Shown here: positions 45,158-55,763 of the stretch, in pieces | Layout of the letters: every line of letters starts with the position of its first letter | Numbering within the stretch: position 1 is the first letter of the stretch | Source of the DNA: Salisediminibacterium halotolerans | GTDB lineage: Bacteria > Bacillota > Bacilli > Bacillales > Salisediminibacteriaceae | Direction of reading: 5' to 3' | Assembly: GCF_003814815.1 (NCBI RefSeq) | Contig: NZ_RKQQ01000007.1 | Location: forward strand, 1-64,000 | DNA: 64,000 bases | Program-made: the position numbers and the translations under genes | Notes under the pieces: generated by a model | What the model saw: the letters and a program-made list of their open reading frames with translations, nothing else | The model's database searches: none | What the model was told of the DNA's origin: nothing

Positions 45158-45330
45158 CTCTTATCCCGAGACAGCGGAGGGACAGGCCCTGTGAAGCGCA
45201 GCAACCATCACCGCCGAAAAAGGTGAACGGTGCTAACCTGCAAGACATGTCTTCGTATATGTCTTGACCGATAAGAGGTGAAAGGCAAACGCGTTCGACC
45301 TTTTCCTCTGCAGGGAGAAGGTCTTTTTTA
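45158..45330 (+). promoter_or_regulatory. SAM-I (S-box) riboswitch with terminator, upstream of metK
   Basis: The aptamer spans 45158-45277: P1 CTCTTATC/GATAAGAG, the conserved GCGGAGGGACAGGCCC, GAAGC and GCAACC core, the pseudoknot region and the P3/P4 stems. A terminator follows at 45297-45330 (GACCTTTTCC/GGGAGAAGGTC, then T-run). Bound SAM favours the terminator and shuts off metK. Confidence 0.95.
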
Positions 45331-45438
45331 TGAAATGAAACCTTATTCGTGATGCCATCATCCCGCCCCGTAGAGGGGAAAGGAGTACCGTGGAATACAA
45401 AGCCGTAAGCGGCATAAGCATAAGAGGAGGTACACACT

Positions 45439-46656
45439 TTGGCAGAAAAAACCAGATTATTCACGTCCGAATCAGTCACAGAAGGCCATCCGGATAAAAT
45501 TTGCGATCAAATTTCCGATGCCATTCTTGATGAGTTGTTGAAAAACGATCCAAACGCGCGTGTAGCTTGTGAAACGACCGTAAATACAGGGCTTGTACTC
45601 GTGGCAGGAGAAATTACGACTACGACGTATGTCGATATTCCGAGTATCGTCCGCGAAACTCTTCATTCAATCGGGTATACGAGAGCTAAATACGGCTTTG
45701 ACGCAGAGACGTGCGCAGTGTTGACTTCGATTGATGAGCAATCCGCAGATATCGCCCAAGGCGTTGATACAGCGCTGGAGGCGCGCGAAGGTCAAATGAC
45801 AGATGATGAAATCGAAGCGATCGGCGCCGGCGATCAAGGGCTGATGTTTGGCTATGCCGATAATCAGACGGAAGAATTAATGCCCCTTCCGATCTCGCTG
45901 TCGCATAAAATGTCGCGCCGGCTGTCAGAGATGCGAAAAGATCGCACGCTTCCGTATTTGCGGCCGGACGGCAAGACGCAAGTAACGGTCGAATACGGCG
46001 AAGACGGCCATCCGAAACGAATTAATACGATCGTTGTTTCCACACAGCATCATCCGAAGGTCGAACTGGAACAAATAAAGTCCGATGTGCTTGAACATGT
46101 CATTCGGCCTGTTGTGCCGGGTCATCTGCTTGATGAAAATACAAAGTATTTTATTAATCCGACCGGCCGCTTTGTCATCGGCGGTCCGCAAGGAGATGCC
46201 GGTTTGACAGGCAGAAAGATCATTGTCGATACCTACGGAGGATATGCCCGTCACGGCGGCGGCGCCTTTTCCGGAAAAGATGCAACAAAAGTGGACCGTT
46301 CTGCTTCTTATGCAGCGCGGTATGTAGCGAAAAATATAGTGGCAGCCGGGTTGGCTGACCGCTGTGAAGTTCAGCTGGCTTATGCGATCGGCGTCGCTCA
46401 GCCGGTGTCGATTGCGATTGATACGTTTGGAACCGGGACGGTCGAAGAAGATGTCATGGCCGACGTCATTCGCAACAATTTTGATCTTCGTCCGGCAGGG
46501 ATTATCAAAATGCTCGATCTGCGTCGCCCGATTTATAAAAAGACTGCAGCATACGGTCACTTTGGACGCACGGATATTGAGCTTCCGTGGGAGCAAACCG
46601 ATAAAGCCGATACAATACGTGATGAAGCATTTGCTAAAGCACATCCATCTGCATAA
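45439..46656 (+). CDS. metK: S-adenosylmethionine synthetase
   Basis: 405 residues. Signatures: [52 protein letters not shown] and GGGAFSGKD. Makes SAM from methionine and ATP in a homotetramer. TTG start with AGGAGG 9 nt upstream. Controlled by the SAM riboswitch in its leader. Confidence 0.97.
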   Translation: MAEKTRLFTSESVTEGHPDKICDQISDAILDELLKNDPNARVACETTVNTGLVLVAGEITTTTYVDIPSIVRETLHSIGYTRAKYGFDAETCAVLTSIDEQSADIAQGVDTALEAREGQMTDDEIEAIGAGDQGLMFGYADNQTEELMPLPISLSHKMSRRLSEMRKDRTLPYLRPDGKTQVTVEYGEDGHPKRINTIVVSTQHHPKVELEQIKSDVLEHVIRPVVPGHLLDENTKYFINPTGRFVIGGPQGDAGLTGRKIIVDTYGGYARHGGGAFSGKDATKVDRSASYAARYVAKNIVAAGLADRCEVQLAYAIGVAQPVSIAIDTFGTGTVEEDVMADVIRNNFDLRPAGIIKMLDLRRPIYKKTAAYGHFGRTDIELPWEQTDKADTIRDEAFAKAHPSA

Positions 46657-46667
46657 TTTCAAACAGC

Positions 46668-46720
46668 AAACCCCCGTGCAGTGAGGAGGAAACGAACCTC
46701 TGATTGCACGGGGGGTTTTA
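46668..46720. terminator. Bidirectional terminator between metK and ytoA
   Basis: Long stem AAACCCCCGTGCA/TGCACGGGGGGTTT with an inner GAGG/CCTC helix. Confidence 0.92.
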
Positions 46721-47254
46721 TTAATTGCGGTCGCGCTTGGCTGCTTGCGCTTCTTTATAAGCCTGACCTTTTTCAACATAACTTTTGCGAATCCTGGCGA
46801 TTTCGTCATAATCATCGGCTGTTAAATCGCGGATAACCTGAGCAGGCCGGCCGAAGGCGAGAGTGTTTGAAGGGATTGTTTTTCCCGGCGGCACAAGACT
46901 GCCGGCGCCGATAAAGGCGTTATCGCCGATTTCGGCTCCATCAAGAATCGTTGAACCCATCCCGATTAACGAATCGGTCCCGATTGTACAGCTGTGCAGC
47001 ATACACTGATGACCGATCGACGCGCCTTCTTTAATGTGCAGCGGATAAGAGGCGCTTTGATGAAGCATCGACTGATCTTGAATATTCACTTCCCGCTCAA
47101 TAATCGTCGGAGCAACATCGCCGCGAATCACTGTGTTGAACCAAATGCTGGCATACGCGCCTACTTGAACGTCTCCTGTAATAACGACGCCTTCTGCTGC
47201 GTAAACTGTCGGATCAATCGACGGCGTTATCCCGTTGTATGGGTATTGAATCAT
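46721..47254 (-). CDS. ytoA: Gamma-carbonic-anhydrase-like hexapeptide protein (YtoA)
   Basis: 177 residues forming a left-handed beta-helix of hexapeptide repeats (VVITGDVQVGAYASIWFN, IGHQCMLHSCTIGTDSLIGMG) with a C-terminal helix. His residues in MLHQS, GHQC and MLHS fit the metal site of gamma-class carbonic anhydrases, but activity of YtoA proteins is unproven. ATG 47254 follows AGGAGGG; the long upstream in-frame extension is not coding. Confidence 0.9.
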   Translation of the reverse strand: MIQYPYNGITPSIDPTVYAAEGVVITGDVQVGAYASIWFNTVIRGDVAPTIIEREVNIQDQSMLHQSASYPLHIKEGASIGHQCMLHSCTIGTDSLIGMGSTILDGAEIGDNAFIGAGSLVPPGKTIPSNTLAFGRPAQVIRDLTADDYDEIARIRKSYVEKGQAYKEAQAAKRDRN

Positions 47255-47386
47255 CGTCTTCCCTCCTGTCAGAGAGCTAATTCGTGCAAATAAATTGTAA
47301 CAAAAATCAAATGCCGATAACAGCTGGCACTTGACGAAAAGAGCTTGCGAGGGAGAAGATAGGTAACGAAAAGGAGTGAAGGACGT

Positions 47387-48205
47387 ATGTGGAAATGGGA
47401 AACTGGCGATGAGATGCCTAAAGGCGTGTTTGTTCTTGTGCACGGGGCGGGAGAGTATCATGCCCGCTACGAATGGTTTATTAATCAATTAAATCAGGCA
47501 GGTTACCACGTTGTTATGGGAGATTTGCCCGGACAAGGCTTGACAGAGGGGCCGAGAGGCCATATCGAAGCGTTTGATCAATATACAGTTCAAGTCTCTC
47601 TTTGGCTTGAAGAGGCGCGTACATACAAGCTTCCGGTCGTTTTGTTCGGACACAGCATGGGCGGACTGATTGCTGTCAGGACGATGTTGCGGCTTGCTTC
47701 AAAGCAGCGGCCCGATTTGCTCTTGCTGTCCTCTCCGTGTTTCGCGCTTTTTCAAGCTCCCGGATTGCCGAAAAAAGTTCTTTCGAAAGTATTAAATCCG
47801 TTTTTGCCGAAATTGATGTTTCCGTCAAATTTAGAGCCGGGTTCCGGAACGCGCGATGAATGGATGCGCCGCAGGGATCAAAATGATGATCTGCTCGTGA
47901 AATACGTCAGTGTCCGCTGGTACCGGGAACTCGCGGAAGCGATGGATACAGTGCATGCTGAAATCAGCCGGATGCCGAATATGCCGGTTTTTATTTCGCA
48001 GGCAGGCGACGACCGAATTGTTGATAAAACAGCTGTCCGCAAATGGTTTAATGAACTCGATATTGACACGAAATATTATAAAGAGTGGCCGGGATTGTAT
48101 CACGAAGTTTTAAACGAACCGGAAAAACATCAAGTGCTGATGCATATGCTCGGTTTTACGGCGATGCATTTGTCTCGGGCTCGTTATGGAGGGCATGTCA
48201 CGTGA
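47387..48205 (+). CDS. ytpA: Alpha/beta hydrolase, monoacylglycerol lipase/lysophospholipase type (YtpA)
   Basis: 272 residues with VLVHGAGEYHARYEWFI, nucleophile Ser in FGHSMGG, Asp in QAGDDRIVD and His in GLYHEVLNEPE, the MGL family pattern. The B. subtilis YtpA is a phospholipase making the lysophospholipid antibiotic bacilysocin. AAGGAG precedes the ATG. Overlaps ytpB. Confidence 0.9.
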   Translation: MWKWETGDEMPKGVFVLVHGAGEYHARYEWFINQLNQAGYHVVMGDLPGQGLTEGPRGHIEAFDQYTVQVSLWLEEARTYKLPVVLFGHSMGGLIAVRTMLRLASKQRPDLLLLSSPCFALFQAPGLPKKVLSKVLNPFLPKLMFPSNLEPGSGTRDEWMRRRDQNDDLLVKYVSVRWYRELAEAMDTVHAEISRMPNMPVFISQAGDDRIVDKTAVRKWFNELDIDTKYYKEWPGLYHEVLNEPEKHQVLMHMLGFTAMHLSRARYGGHVT

Positions 48206-49266
48206 ACATCCCGTTAAATTCTCCTGTTATGATGTATCGCATATATAAACGGGTTCTCCCGGCCGTGCACCGTGAATTAGCTGTCTGGAGAAACCGAGCT
48301 GAAAATATTCCCGACCCGGAACTTCGCAGTCAGGCACTTGCAAGCATTGCTGATAAAACTTTTCATTGTGAAGGCGGAGCGATTTATGCATTGCTTGCAG
48401 GTGAGAAGTTTTTCGATGCAGTTTCTTTTATCGTTTCGTATCAGACGATCAGCGATTATTTAGATAATTTATGCGACCGGAGCACATCGCTTAACCCGCT
48501 TGATTTCACAGCACTCCACGAAGCGCTGACGGATGCTCTCCAGCCCGGAGTTCCGGTCAAACGGTACTACCGTTTCCGTGCCGAACAAGATGACGGCGGC
48601 TATCTTGAAGCGCTGGTGAAAAATTGTCAGGAAAAAGCTGAATCATTTCCGTTTTACCGGCAGGCCAAGCCGTACACGCTGAAGCTTGCTTCGCTATACG
48701 GAGATTTGCAAATACATAAACATGTGGCCGAAGAGGAACGGGTCAAGAGGCTGACATCTTGGTATAAAGCTCATCCAAAAGAAAGCGCTGAGTTAAGCTG
48801 GTATGAATTTTCCGCTGCGGCAGGGTCGACGCTCGGTATTTTTTGTTTAGCTTCTTATGCGGCAGGGAGCGCTGGTTTTACTGCGTTGGATGCTTCTCGT
48901 ATATATGAACGCTATTTTCCTTGGATGCAAGGTTTGCATATTATGCTCGACTATTTCATCGACCAAGATGAAGATGCACGGGAAGGTGATTTGAATTTTT
49001 GTTTTTACTATCCGGATGAAGATGCGTTAATTCACGGGCTTACCCGCTTTTATCACCGGGCCGTTTCACAGCTTCAAGCTTTACCTGACGCCGGTTTTCA
49101 CCGCCGTGTGGCCGGAGGTCTGTTGGCAATATATTTGGCGGATCCGAAAGTGAAGGAAAACGGCCGGTTAAAACGGCGTCGCCGCCGAATCTTAACGAGC
49201 GGCGGAAAGGCCTCAGTATTCTTCTATCTGAACGGATGGGTGTACCGCCGCTTAAGCAAAACCTAA
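48202..49266 (+). CDS. ytpB: Tetraprenyl-beta-curcumene synthase family protein (DUF2600, YtpB)
   Basis: 354 residues. The family makes sesquarterpenes from heptaprenyl diphosphate in Bacillus. It lacks a classic DDxxD but shows Asp/Glu-rich helices such as DYFIDQDEDAREGDLNF and YPDEDA that could bind Mg2+. GTG 48202, overlapping the ytpA stop as GTGA, follows GGAGGG; a longer frame inside ytpA is rejected. The product may protect membranes, as proposed in B. subtilis. Confidence 0.9.
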   Translation: MNIPLNSPVMMYRIYKRVLPAVHRELAVWRNRAENIPDPELRSQALASIADKTFHCEGGAIYALLAGEKFFDAVSFIVSYQTISDYLDNLCDRSTSLNPLDFTALHEALTDALQPGVPVKRYYRFRAEQDDGGYLEALVKNCQEKAESFPFYRQAKPYTLKLASLYGDLQIHKHVAEEERVKRLTSWYKAHPKESAELSWYEFSAAAGSTLGIFCLASYAAGSAGFTALDASRIYERYFPWMQGLHIMLDYFIDQDEDAREGDLNFCFYYPDEDALIHGLTRFYHRAVSQLQALPDAGFHRRVAGGLLAIYLADPKVKENGRLKRRRRRILTSGGKASVFFYLNGWVYRRLSKT

Positions 49267-49267
49267 C

Positions 49268-49312
49268 AAAGCAGACGCTCCGGTTCCCGGTTAAGCGTCT
49301 GCTTTTTTTTCA
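49268..49312. terminator. Terminator overlapping the 3' end of mnmM
   Basis: Stem AAAGCAGACGCT/AGCGTCTGCTTT then eight Ts, just after ytpB. It overlaps the last codons of the convergent mnmM gene. Confidence 0.9.
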
Positions 49313-49872
49313 ATCGCTGCCAAAAACGGCGGTTCGTTTTTTTGGTTCAAAAAAGCGTACAGCAGTACATCTGCTTTTTCTTGCGGCAAGCTGGCGAGGT
49401 AGGTCATTAATGTTTCTTTTTCACGGCGCCCTTCTTCGTGGCCGTGATAAATGACCAGCACGATGATGCCGCCGGGGCGTAAGCTGGTTAACAACGTTTC
49501 AATCGCAGCAATCGTCGTGTCTGCTTGCGTGCTGACCGTTTTATCGCTCCCGGGTAAATAACCGAGGTTAAACACGGCAGTATCGATTCGCCCCGCATGT
49601 TCAGGTGCAATGTAGGTTTTCATATTTTCATGGCCGTCGTTAACTAACACGACACGGCCGTCGAGCTTATGATCGGTTAATTTTTTTTGTGTCGCTTCAA
49701 TCGCAGCGTGTTGAATATCGAAACTGTAGACTGTACCGGCCGGACCGGCAAGCTTCGCCAAATCGATCGTATCGTGGCCGTTTCCGGCCGTTGCATCCAC
49801 AGTGATCCCGCCTTCTGGTGTATGTTCACTCAGCAGTTTTTTTGCAAAGGGCAATGCCCGGTGAAGACTCAT
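49291..49872 (-). CDS. mnmM: tRNA 5-aminomethyl-2-thiouridine methyltransferase (YtqB/MnmM)
   Basis: 193-residue class I SAM methyltransferase: motif I VDATAGNGHDT, motif II YSFDIQHAAIEAT, motif IV VFNLGYLPGSDK. Matches YtqB, reported as MnmM, which methylates nm5s2U34 in tRNA to mnm5s2U34. Its 3' end runs into the bidirectional terminator. 6 nt after mnmL on the minus strand, so co-transcribed. Confidence 0.9.
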   Translation of the reverse strand: MSLHRALPFAKKLLSEHTPEGGITVDATAGNGHDTIDLAKLAGPAGTVYSFDIQHAAIEATQKKLTDHKLDGRVVLVNDGHENMKTYIAPEHAGRIDTAVFNLGYLPGSDKTVSTQADTTIAAIETLLTSLRPGGIIVLVIYHGHEEGRREKETLMTYLASLPQEKADVLLYAFLNQKNEPPFLAAIEKKADA

Positions 49873-49878
49873 AACGGT

Positions 49879-50826
49879 TTATCCTTTCGTATAAAATTCC
49901 CCTTGGAAACTGTCGCGCCGTTTCAGTTCATCATCGATGCCGTTTAAAACTTCCCATTTTTTCCGGCTCCACAACGGCCCGATTAATTGTTCTTGCGGAC
50001 CGTCGCCGGTCACGCGGTGAATAATGATATCAGGGGGGAGAAGCTCGAGCTGATCGCAGACGGTTTGGATATAAGATTCTTTATCCATTAATGTGAGAGA
50101 ACCGTTTTCATATTCTTTTGCCATCGGCGTATTACTCAGCACATGAAGCAAGTGTATTTTCATTCCCTGGATATCCAATTTAGCGGCTTCTTTTGCTGTT
50201 TGTTTCATCATCGCTTCGGTTTCCCCGGGCAGGCCGTTAATAATGTGGCAGCAAACACGAATTCCCCGGTTTCGCAGTTTCGCCACACCTTGTTTGTAAG
50301 CGGCGAAATCGTGAGCGCGGTTGATGCGTCTGCCGGTTTGATCGTGTGCGGTCTGCAGTCCTAATTCTACCCAAAGATACGTCCGCTCATGTAAGTCAGC
50401 GAGGTAGTCGACCACTTCATCAGGAAGACAATCGGGGCGCGTTCCAATCGCAATGCCGATGACGCCCGGTTCAGATAAAATCGGCTCAAACCGCTGTTTC
50501 AACGTTTCGACAGGAGCGTGGGTGTTTGTGTACGCTTGGAAATAAGCCATGTATTTTCCTTGTTTCCATTTACGGTGAATCCGATCTTTAATGTGATGAA
50601 ATTGATCGCGAATATCATCTCGGCGGTCGCCGGCAAAATCTCCGGATCCTCTCGCACTGCAAAATGTACATCCCCCATAGGCTGCGGTGCCGTCGCGGTT
50701 CGGACAGTCAAAACCGGCATCGATCGGGACTTTAAAGATTTTTTCTCCGAACCGCGACTTTAAATGCCAGTTCCAAGTTAAGTAACGTTTATCTCCGAAT
50801 TGATTGTATAAAACGCTGTCTTGCAC
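49879..50826 (-). CDS. mnmL: Radical SAM protein (YtqA/MnmL)
   Basis: 315 residues, radical SAM/YhcC-like family: the Cys motif lies in DCPNRDGTAAYGGCTFCSAR near 40, followed by GIAIGTRPDCLP and HIINGLPGE. YtqA has been linked, as MnmL, to converting cmnm5 to nm5 in tRNA wobble uridine, upstream of MnmM. GTG 50826 follows GGAGGGGG. Confidence 0.9.
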   Translation of the reverse strand: MQDSVLYNQFGDKRYLTWNWHLKSRFGEKIFKVPIDAGFDCPNRDGTAAYGGCTFCSARGSGDFAGDRRDDIRDQFHHIKDRIHRKWKQGKYMAYFQAYTNTHAPVETLKQRFEPILSEPGVIGIAIGTRPDCLPDEVVDYLADLHERTYLWVELGLQTAHDQTGRRINRAHDFAAYKQGVAKLRNRGIRVCCHIINGLPGETEAMMKQTAKEAAKLDIQGMKIHLLHVLSNTPMAKEYENGSLTLMDKESYIQTVCDQLELLPPDIIIHRVTGDGPQEQLIGPLWSRKKWEVLNGIDDELKRRDSFQGEFYTKG

Positions 50827-50947
50827 GAAAATTCCCCCTCCGAACGGTTGCGTCCGTTTTGATCCTATCACAGATTGTGCCTAGCAACGAGCGTGAATTT
50901 TGAACAGCCGGCAACATTTAGTGCGAACGGATTAACTTGCTGTGATC

Positions 50948-50976
50948 TTGACACGGCAGGTTTCGATGCATACAAT
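50948..50976 (+). promoter_or_regulatory. Promoter of the leuS T-box transcript
   Basis: TTGACA (50948-50953), 17-nt spacer, TACAAT (50971-50976): a near-consensus sigma-A promoter. Confidence 0.85.
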
Positions 50977-50989
50977 TAACAGATAGGCA

Positions 50990-51239
50990 TAACGAATGAA
51001 AACGTAGAAGAGGAGCAGTAAAGCGTCATTACGATCCAGAGAGTTAACGGCAGCTGAGAGTTAACCGGAATGCGTTTGAACTCACCTCGGAGTTGCCGGC
51101 AGGGCGGTTCCTGTCAGGACGGATGTCTCCGTTATCAGACGAAAGTGAGCAATGAATCATTGCTAACGTGGGTGGTACCGCGGGAAGGCGAATATATCGA
51201 CCTCTCGTCCCTGGCTTAAACCAGAGGCGGGGGGTTTTC
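50990..51239 (+). promoter_or_regulatory. T-box leader, leucine specific
   Basis: Specifier codon CTC at 51081-51083 in the GAACTCACC loop; T-box sequence TGGGTGGTACCGCG at 51169-51182; terminator stem at 51200-51235 with T-run. Uncharged tRNA-Leu would favour the antiterminator and turn on leuS. Confidence 0.93.
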
Positions 51240-51290
51240 TGCTTTTGCACAGCATTGTATTAAATTAATGGTTTGGGGAGGTTGTTTTGC

Positions 51291-53711
51291 GTGGCATTTG
51301 ATCACCAGCAGTTAGAACGCAAATGGCAGCAGTATTGGGAAGATAATAAAACGTTTAAAACCGTTGAAGATGCATCAAAAAAGAAATTTTATGCGCTCGA
51401 TATGTTTCCGTATCCATCCGGGGCAGGATTGCATGTCGGTCACCCGGAAGGCTATACAGCAACAGATATTTTATCGCGCATGAAAAGAATGCAAGGTTAC
51501 AATGTTCTTCATCCGATGGGGTGGGACGCGTTCGGATTGCCTGCCGAGCAATACGCGCTTGATACGGGAAAACATCCGCGCGAATTTACAGAAGCAAATA
51601 TTGCGAATTTTCGCCGTCAAATCAAAGCGCTCGGTTTTTCATATGATTGGGACAGAGAAGTCAATACCACGGATGAAGATTATTACAAATGGACACAGTG
51701 GATTTTTATTCAGCTGTATAAACAAGGTCTAGCCTACATTGATGAAGTGGCGGTCAATTGGTGCCCGGCGCTTGGAACGGTGCTGGCCAATGAAGAGGTG
51801 ATCGACGGAGTCAGCGAACGGGGCGGCCATCCGGTGGAAAATCGCCCGATGAAACAATGGATGCTGAAGATCACTGCTTACGCCGATCGTTTACTGGAAG
51901 ACTTGGAAGAACTGGATTGGCCGGAAAGCATCAAAGATATGCAGCGCAACTGGATCGGCCGTTCTGAAGGTGCAGATGTGTATTTTACTCTCGAAGCAAC
52001 CGGCGAAACGATCGATGTGTTTACAACGCGTCCGGATACGCTTTTCGGTGCGACGTATTTGGTGCTTGCTCCGGAACATGACGCAGTTTCGCGCGTGACA
52101 ACGGATGATCAGCGAGAAGCAGTGCAAACATACATTGAAGAAGTCACGAATAAATCCGAAATTGAACGGACCGATGCGCAAAAAGAAAAGACAGGCGTGT
52201 TTACCGGCGGTTATGCGATCCATCCGGTCACCGGCGAAGAGGTTCCGGTCTGGATTGCGGATTACGTTCTTGCCGATTACGGCTCCGGCGCGATCATGGC
52301 TGTCCCGGCGCATGACGAACGGGATTATGCGTTTGCCGCAAAATTTGAACTGCCGATTAAAGAAGTGGTTGCCGGCGGCGATGTATCACAGGCTGCTTAC
52401 GACGGCGACGGTGAACACATTCATTCTGACTTTTTAAACGGCCTGGATAATGCCGAAGCGATCAAAGCGATGGTTGCTTGGCTGGAAGAACACGAAAAAG
52501 GTCAAGGCAAGGTGACGTACCGTCTGCGCGATTGGCTCTTCAGCCGGCAGCGTTACTGGGGCGAACCGATTCCGATTATTCATTGGGAAGACGGCTCGAT
52601 GACTCATGTTCCTGAAGATAAACTGCCGCTTACCCTGCCGGAGATGGATGAGTTCAAGCCATCCGGCACCGGCGAATCACCGCTTGCCAATAATGAAGAC
52701 TGGCTGATTGTCACCGACCCTGAAACGGGGATGAAAGGCCGCCGCGAGACGAACACGATGCCGCAATGGGCCGGAAGCTGCTGGTATTATTTGCGCTATG
52801 TCGATCCGCACAACGAAGAACAGCTGGCTGACCCGCAAAAATTGCAGCACTGGCTTCCTGTAGATATTTACGTCGGCGGTGCTGAACATGCTGTGCTGCA
52901 CTTGCTTTACGCCCGTTTCTGGCATAAAGTCCTCTACGATATCGGTGCAGTGAATACGAAAGAGCCGTTCCAGAAGCTGTACAATCAAGGGATGATTCTC
53001 GGGGAAAACAGCGAAAAAATGAGCAAATCGAAAGGCAACGTTGTAAATCCGGATGATATTTTGCACACTCACGGCGCGGACACCCTCCGCTTATACGAAA
53101 TGTTTATGGGACCGCTCGATGCCGCCGTTGCCTGGAGCACGAAAGGACTTGACGGAGCGCGCCGGTTTCTTGACCGTGTGTGGCGTCTTTTCATCACCGG
53201 CGAGAACGGTGAGTTGAATCCGGTTATTCAAGACACTCAGGCATCGGAAGAGATGACCCGCTTATATCATCAAACGGTTAAAAAAGTCAGCGAAGATTTT
53301 GCCTCGCTGCGATTTAATACAGGAATTTCGCAGCTGATGGTATTTATCAACGAATCGTATAAGCAGGAAACCTTATCAAAAAGTCATTTGGAAGGGTTTG
53401 TTAAATTACTGTCTCCAGTTGCTCCGCATATTGCTGAAGAGCTTTGGAGCCGGCTCGGTCATGAAGAAACGGTTTCTTATGCGACGTGGCCTGTGTATGA
53501 TGAAACTTTGCTGATTGAAGATGAAGTCGTTATTATCGTTCAGGTAAATGGGAAAATCCGTTCGAAACTGACGATCGCAAAAGATGCGACGAAAGAAGAA
53601 ATGGAAGAAAAGGCGCTGAATATTGAGCGTATCCAAGAAGAGCTGTCAGACAAAACGGTGCGCAAAGTCATTGCTGTTCCGGAAAAACTCGTCAATATTG
53701 TCGCAAATTAA
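51291..53711 (+). CDS. leuS: Leucyl-tRNA synthetase
   Basis: 806-residue class I synthetase: HIGH-type motif in [20 protein letters not shown] near residue 40, the CP1 editing domain ([23 protein letters not shown]), KMSKS loop in [15 protein letters not shown], and a C-terminal anticodon-binding region. GTG 51291 follows GGGGAGG; the upstream in-frame codons are not translated. Controlled by the T-box. Confidence 0.97.
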   Translation: MAFDHQQLERKWQQYWEDNKTFKTVEDASKKKFYALDMFPYPSGAGLHVGHPEGYTATDILSRMKRMQGYNVLHPMGWDAFGLPAEQYALDTGKHPREFTEANIANFRRQIKALGFSYDWDREVNTTDEDYYKWTQWIFIQLYKQGLAYIDEVAVNWCPALGTVLANEEVIDGVSERGGHPVENRPMKQWMLKITAYADRLLEDLEELDWPESIKDMQRNWIGRSEGADVYFTLEATGETIDVFTTRPDTLFGATYLVLAPEHDAVSRVTTDDQREAVQTYIEEVTNKSEIERTDAQKEKTGVFTGGYAIHPVTGEEVPVWIADYVLADYGSGAIMAVPAHDERDYAFAAKFELPIKEVVAGGDVSQAAYDGDGEHIHSDFLNGLDNAEAIKAMVAWLEEHEKGQGKVTYRLRDWLFSRQRYWGEPIPIIHWEDGSMTHVPEDKLPLTLPEMDEFKPSGTGESPLANNEDWLIVTDPETGMKGRRETNTMPQWAGSCWYYLRYVDPHNEEQLADPQKLQHWLPVDIYVGGAEHAVLHLLYARFWHKVLYDIGAVNTKEPFQKLYNQGMILGENSEKMSKSKGNVVNPDDILHTHGADTLRLYEMFMGPLDAAVAWSTKGLDGARRFLDRVWRLFITGENGELNPVIQDTQASEEMTRLYHQTVKKVSEDFASLRFNTGISQLMVFINESYKQETLSKSHLEGFVKLLSPVAPHIAEELWSRLGHEETVSYATWPVYDETLLIEDEVVIIVQVNGKIRSKLTIAKDATKEEMEEKALNIERIQEELSDKTVRKVIAVPEKLVNIVAN

Positions 53712-53719
53712 CACACTTA

Positions 53720-53750
53720 AAAACGCCTCCTGATTTGGAGGCGTTTTTTT
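53720..53750. terminator. Terminator of leuS
   Basis: Stem AAAACGCCTCC/GGAGGCGTTTT with TGATTT loop and T-run, between convergent genes. Confidence 0.92.
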
Positions 53751-53758
53751 TGTCCTCG

Positions 53759-55039
53759 CTATTGTGATAATACATGGATATGTTCGGCGGCTGCTTTTCC
53801 TGCAGTATAACCGGTTGAAAAAGCAACCGTGATGTTATAGCCGCCTGTATACCCGTGTAAATCCAACACTTCGCCGCTAAAGTATAAACCGGAAGTGAAT
53901 TTCGAAGCCATTCGTTTTGGTTCGATTTCCTTTAAGCTTACACCGCCCCCGGTAACGAACGCTTTTTCGATCGAGAGGGTCCCGGTTGCGGTTAAAGGAA
54001 ACCGTTTCACGAGCTGACTCCATTTCTGCACGTCAGCGCGGCTTAGGTGCAGGCTCGCCGTTCCGGGTTCGATGCCTGTTCTTTCCAGGGTGAGCTGAAG
54101 GAGCCGCTCGGGCAAAACGCCGCTAAGCGTGTTTTTTACCGCTTTTTTCTCACCTTCTTTCAATTGCTCGGCTGTTTTCGCAATCAGGCTCTCTTCCTGA
54201 TCATCGGGAAATAAGTCAGCAGTAAGAGCGATTTGGTCGACAGCGTGTTTCGCTTTGGCCTTTACAACGTATTGGCTGCATCTGAGCGCGATCGGACCGG
54301 AAATACCAAAGTGTGTGAAGATAAAATCGCCCCGGTGAGTTTTGAGCGCTTTCCCTTTTTTAGGGTCGATGACGCTAAGTGAAACGTCTCGCAAGGATAA
54401 CCCTTGGAGCGTCTTATCTGCTATAAATGCATCGTTTAACGTAATCGGCACTTCTGTCGGGAATAAATCAGTGATCGTATGCCCGGCTTTTTCGGCCCAT
54501 GGATACCCGTCCCCTGTTGATCCGGTTTCAGGAACGGATTTACCGCCGGCAGCAATGATAACCGCTCGCGCCTTAATCTCAGTGCCGTCCTGAAGTTTCA
54601 CCCCGGAAACAGCTTGAGATGAGCGGTCGACGAGTAAATCATTGACATGCGTGTTTTTTTGCAGTTCAACACCGATTGCTTGAAGATGGTTAAGCATGGC
54701 GCGGACAACATCGGCGGCCTTATTGCTGACGGGAAACATCCGCCCGTTATCTTCTTCTTTTAAATCGATGCCTAAATTTTCGAAAAAACGGATAATATCT
54801 TCGTTATTAAAAACAGAAAACGGACTGTGCATAAATCGACCGTTTCCCGGGATATGGCGGATCAGTTCTTCTAACGGCGCGCGGTTTGTTACATTGCAGC
54901 GGCCCCCGCCGGAGATAGCAAGTTTTCTGCCGAGTTTATTCCCTTTATCCAGCAAGAGAACATCCGCTCCATGCATTTTTGCGGAAGCTGCGGCCATTAA
55001 CCCAGACGGTCCGCCGCCGACGACAATGACATCTTTCAT
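53759..55039 (-). CDS. HI0933/BaiN-family flavoprotein
   Basis: 426 residues. FAD-binding [15 protein letters not shown] at the N-terminus, [14 protein letters not shown], and [16 protein letters not shown] with a C-terminal [18 protein letters not shown] flavin motif. This is the COG2081 family (B. subtilis YtfP); the physiological substrate is unknown, although BaiN-type members reduce steroid bile acids. ATG 55039 follows GGAAAGGA. Confidence 0.92.
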   Translation of the reverse strand: MKDVIVVGGGPSGLMAAASAKMHGADVLLLDKGNKLGRKLAISGGGRCNVTNRAPLEELIRHIPGNGRFMHSPFSVFNNEDIIRFFENLGIDLKEEDNGRMFPVSNKAADVVRAMLNHLQAIGVELQKNTHVNDLLVDRSSQAVSGVKLQDGTEIKARAVIIAAGGKSVPETGSTGDGYPWAEKAGHTITDLFPTEVPITLNDAFIADKTLQGLSLRDVSLSVIDPKKGKALKTHRGDFIFTHFGISGPIALRCSQYVVKAKAKHAVDQIALTADLFPDDQEESLIAKTAEQLKEGEKKAVKNTLSGVLPERLLQLTLERTGIEPGTASLHLSRADVQKWSQLVKRFPLTATGTLSIEKAFVTGGGVSLKEIEPKRMASKFTSGLYFSGEVLDLHGYTGGYNITVAFSTGYTAGKAAAEHIHVLSQ

Positions 55040-55252
55040 CGTGTACATCCTTTCCAGTGTGAGCATTTTCATGTGAAATTCGTGTCTTTAGTGCGTATTA
55101 TATCAGATTCTGCTGTTTGTGTATGGGTTGACCTGTTAGCGCAGTTTGTACCGGCGCTTATGAAAGGGGAAGGCGGATCGCTGAACAGGCGTAGCCTGTC
55201 TAACCGATCGTATGATAAAGTGAAACTAATGAAATTTCTGGGAGGGACTGCA

Positions 55253-55654
55253 ATGCTTGAAAAACACGCGATTAATACGAAGGCGCATGCAGAGATGATT
55301 GATATTACCCGAGCGGTTAACGAAACGGTGCAAAAGAGCGGAGTGACAGAAGGGATCGTCTATATTTATTCCGCGCATACGACAGCCGGCATTACGATTA
55401 ATGAAAATGCCGATCCGGATGTAAAAACGGATATGATTCAGCGTTTTGATAACGTATACCCTTGGAAAGATCCCGCCGATCGTCATATGGAAGGAAATAC
55501 CGCGTCCCATATGAAGACGAGCACGGTCGGCGCTTCGCAGCCGGTGATCATTACCGGCGGTGAAATGCTTCTCGGCACGTGGCAGGGGATTTATTTTTGC
55601 GAATATGACGGACCGCGAAACCGAACTGTTCACGTTAAAGTCATGTCCGGATAA
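55253..55654 (+). CDS. YjbQ/UPF0047 family protein (YugU-like)
   Basis: 133 residues, whole UPF0047 domain: HTTAGITINENADPDV, HMEGNTASHMKTSTVG and EMLLGTWQGIYFCEYDGPRNR, where conserved His/Asp/Glu form a likely metal site. The family has weak thiamine-phosphate synthase activity and otherwise unknown function. ATG 55253 follows GGGAGGG; 60 upstream in-frame codons look non-coding. Confidence 0.92.
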   Translation: MLEKHAINTKAHAEMIDITRAVNETVQKSGVTEGIVYIYSAHTTAGITINENADPDVKTDMIQRFDNVYPWKDPADRHMEGNTASHMKTSTVGASQPVIITGGEMLLGTWQGIYFCEYDGPRNRTVHVKVMSG

Positions 55655-55663
55655 GCTGCCAAG

Positions 55664-55700
55664 CCGTCTTCCCGTTAAGCATGCGGAAGGCGGTCTTTTC
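55664..55700 (+). terminator. Terminator after the yjbQ-like gene
   Basis: CCGTCTTCC/GGAAGGCGG hairpin with one G-U pair, then TCTTTTC. Confidence 0.7.
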
Positions 55701-55763
55701 TGTTTTCCTGACGCGGAAATATGATACAATCATTTGGAATCTTGTATAGAACGGAGCAGATAC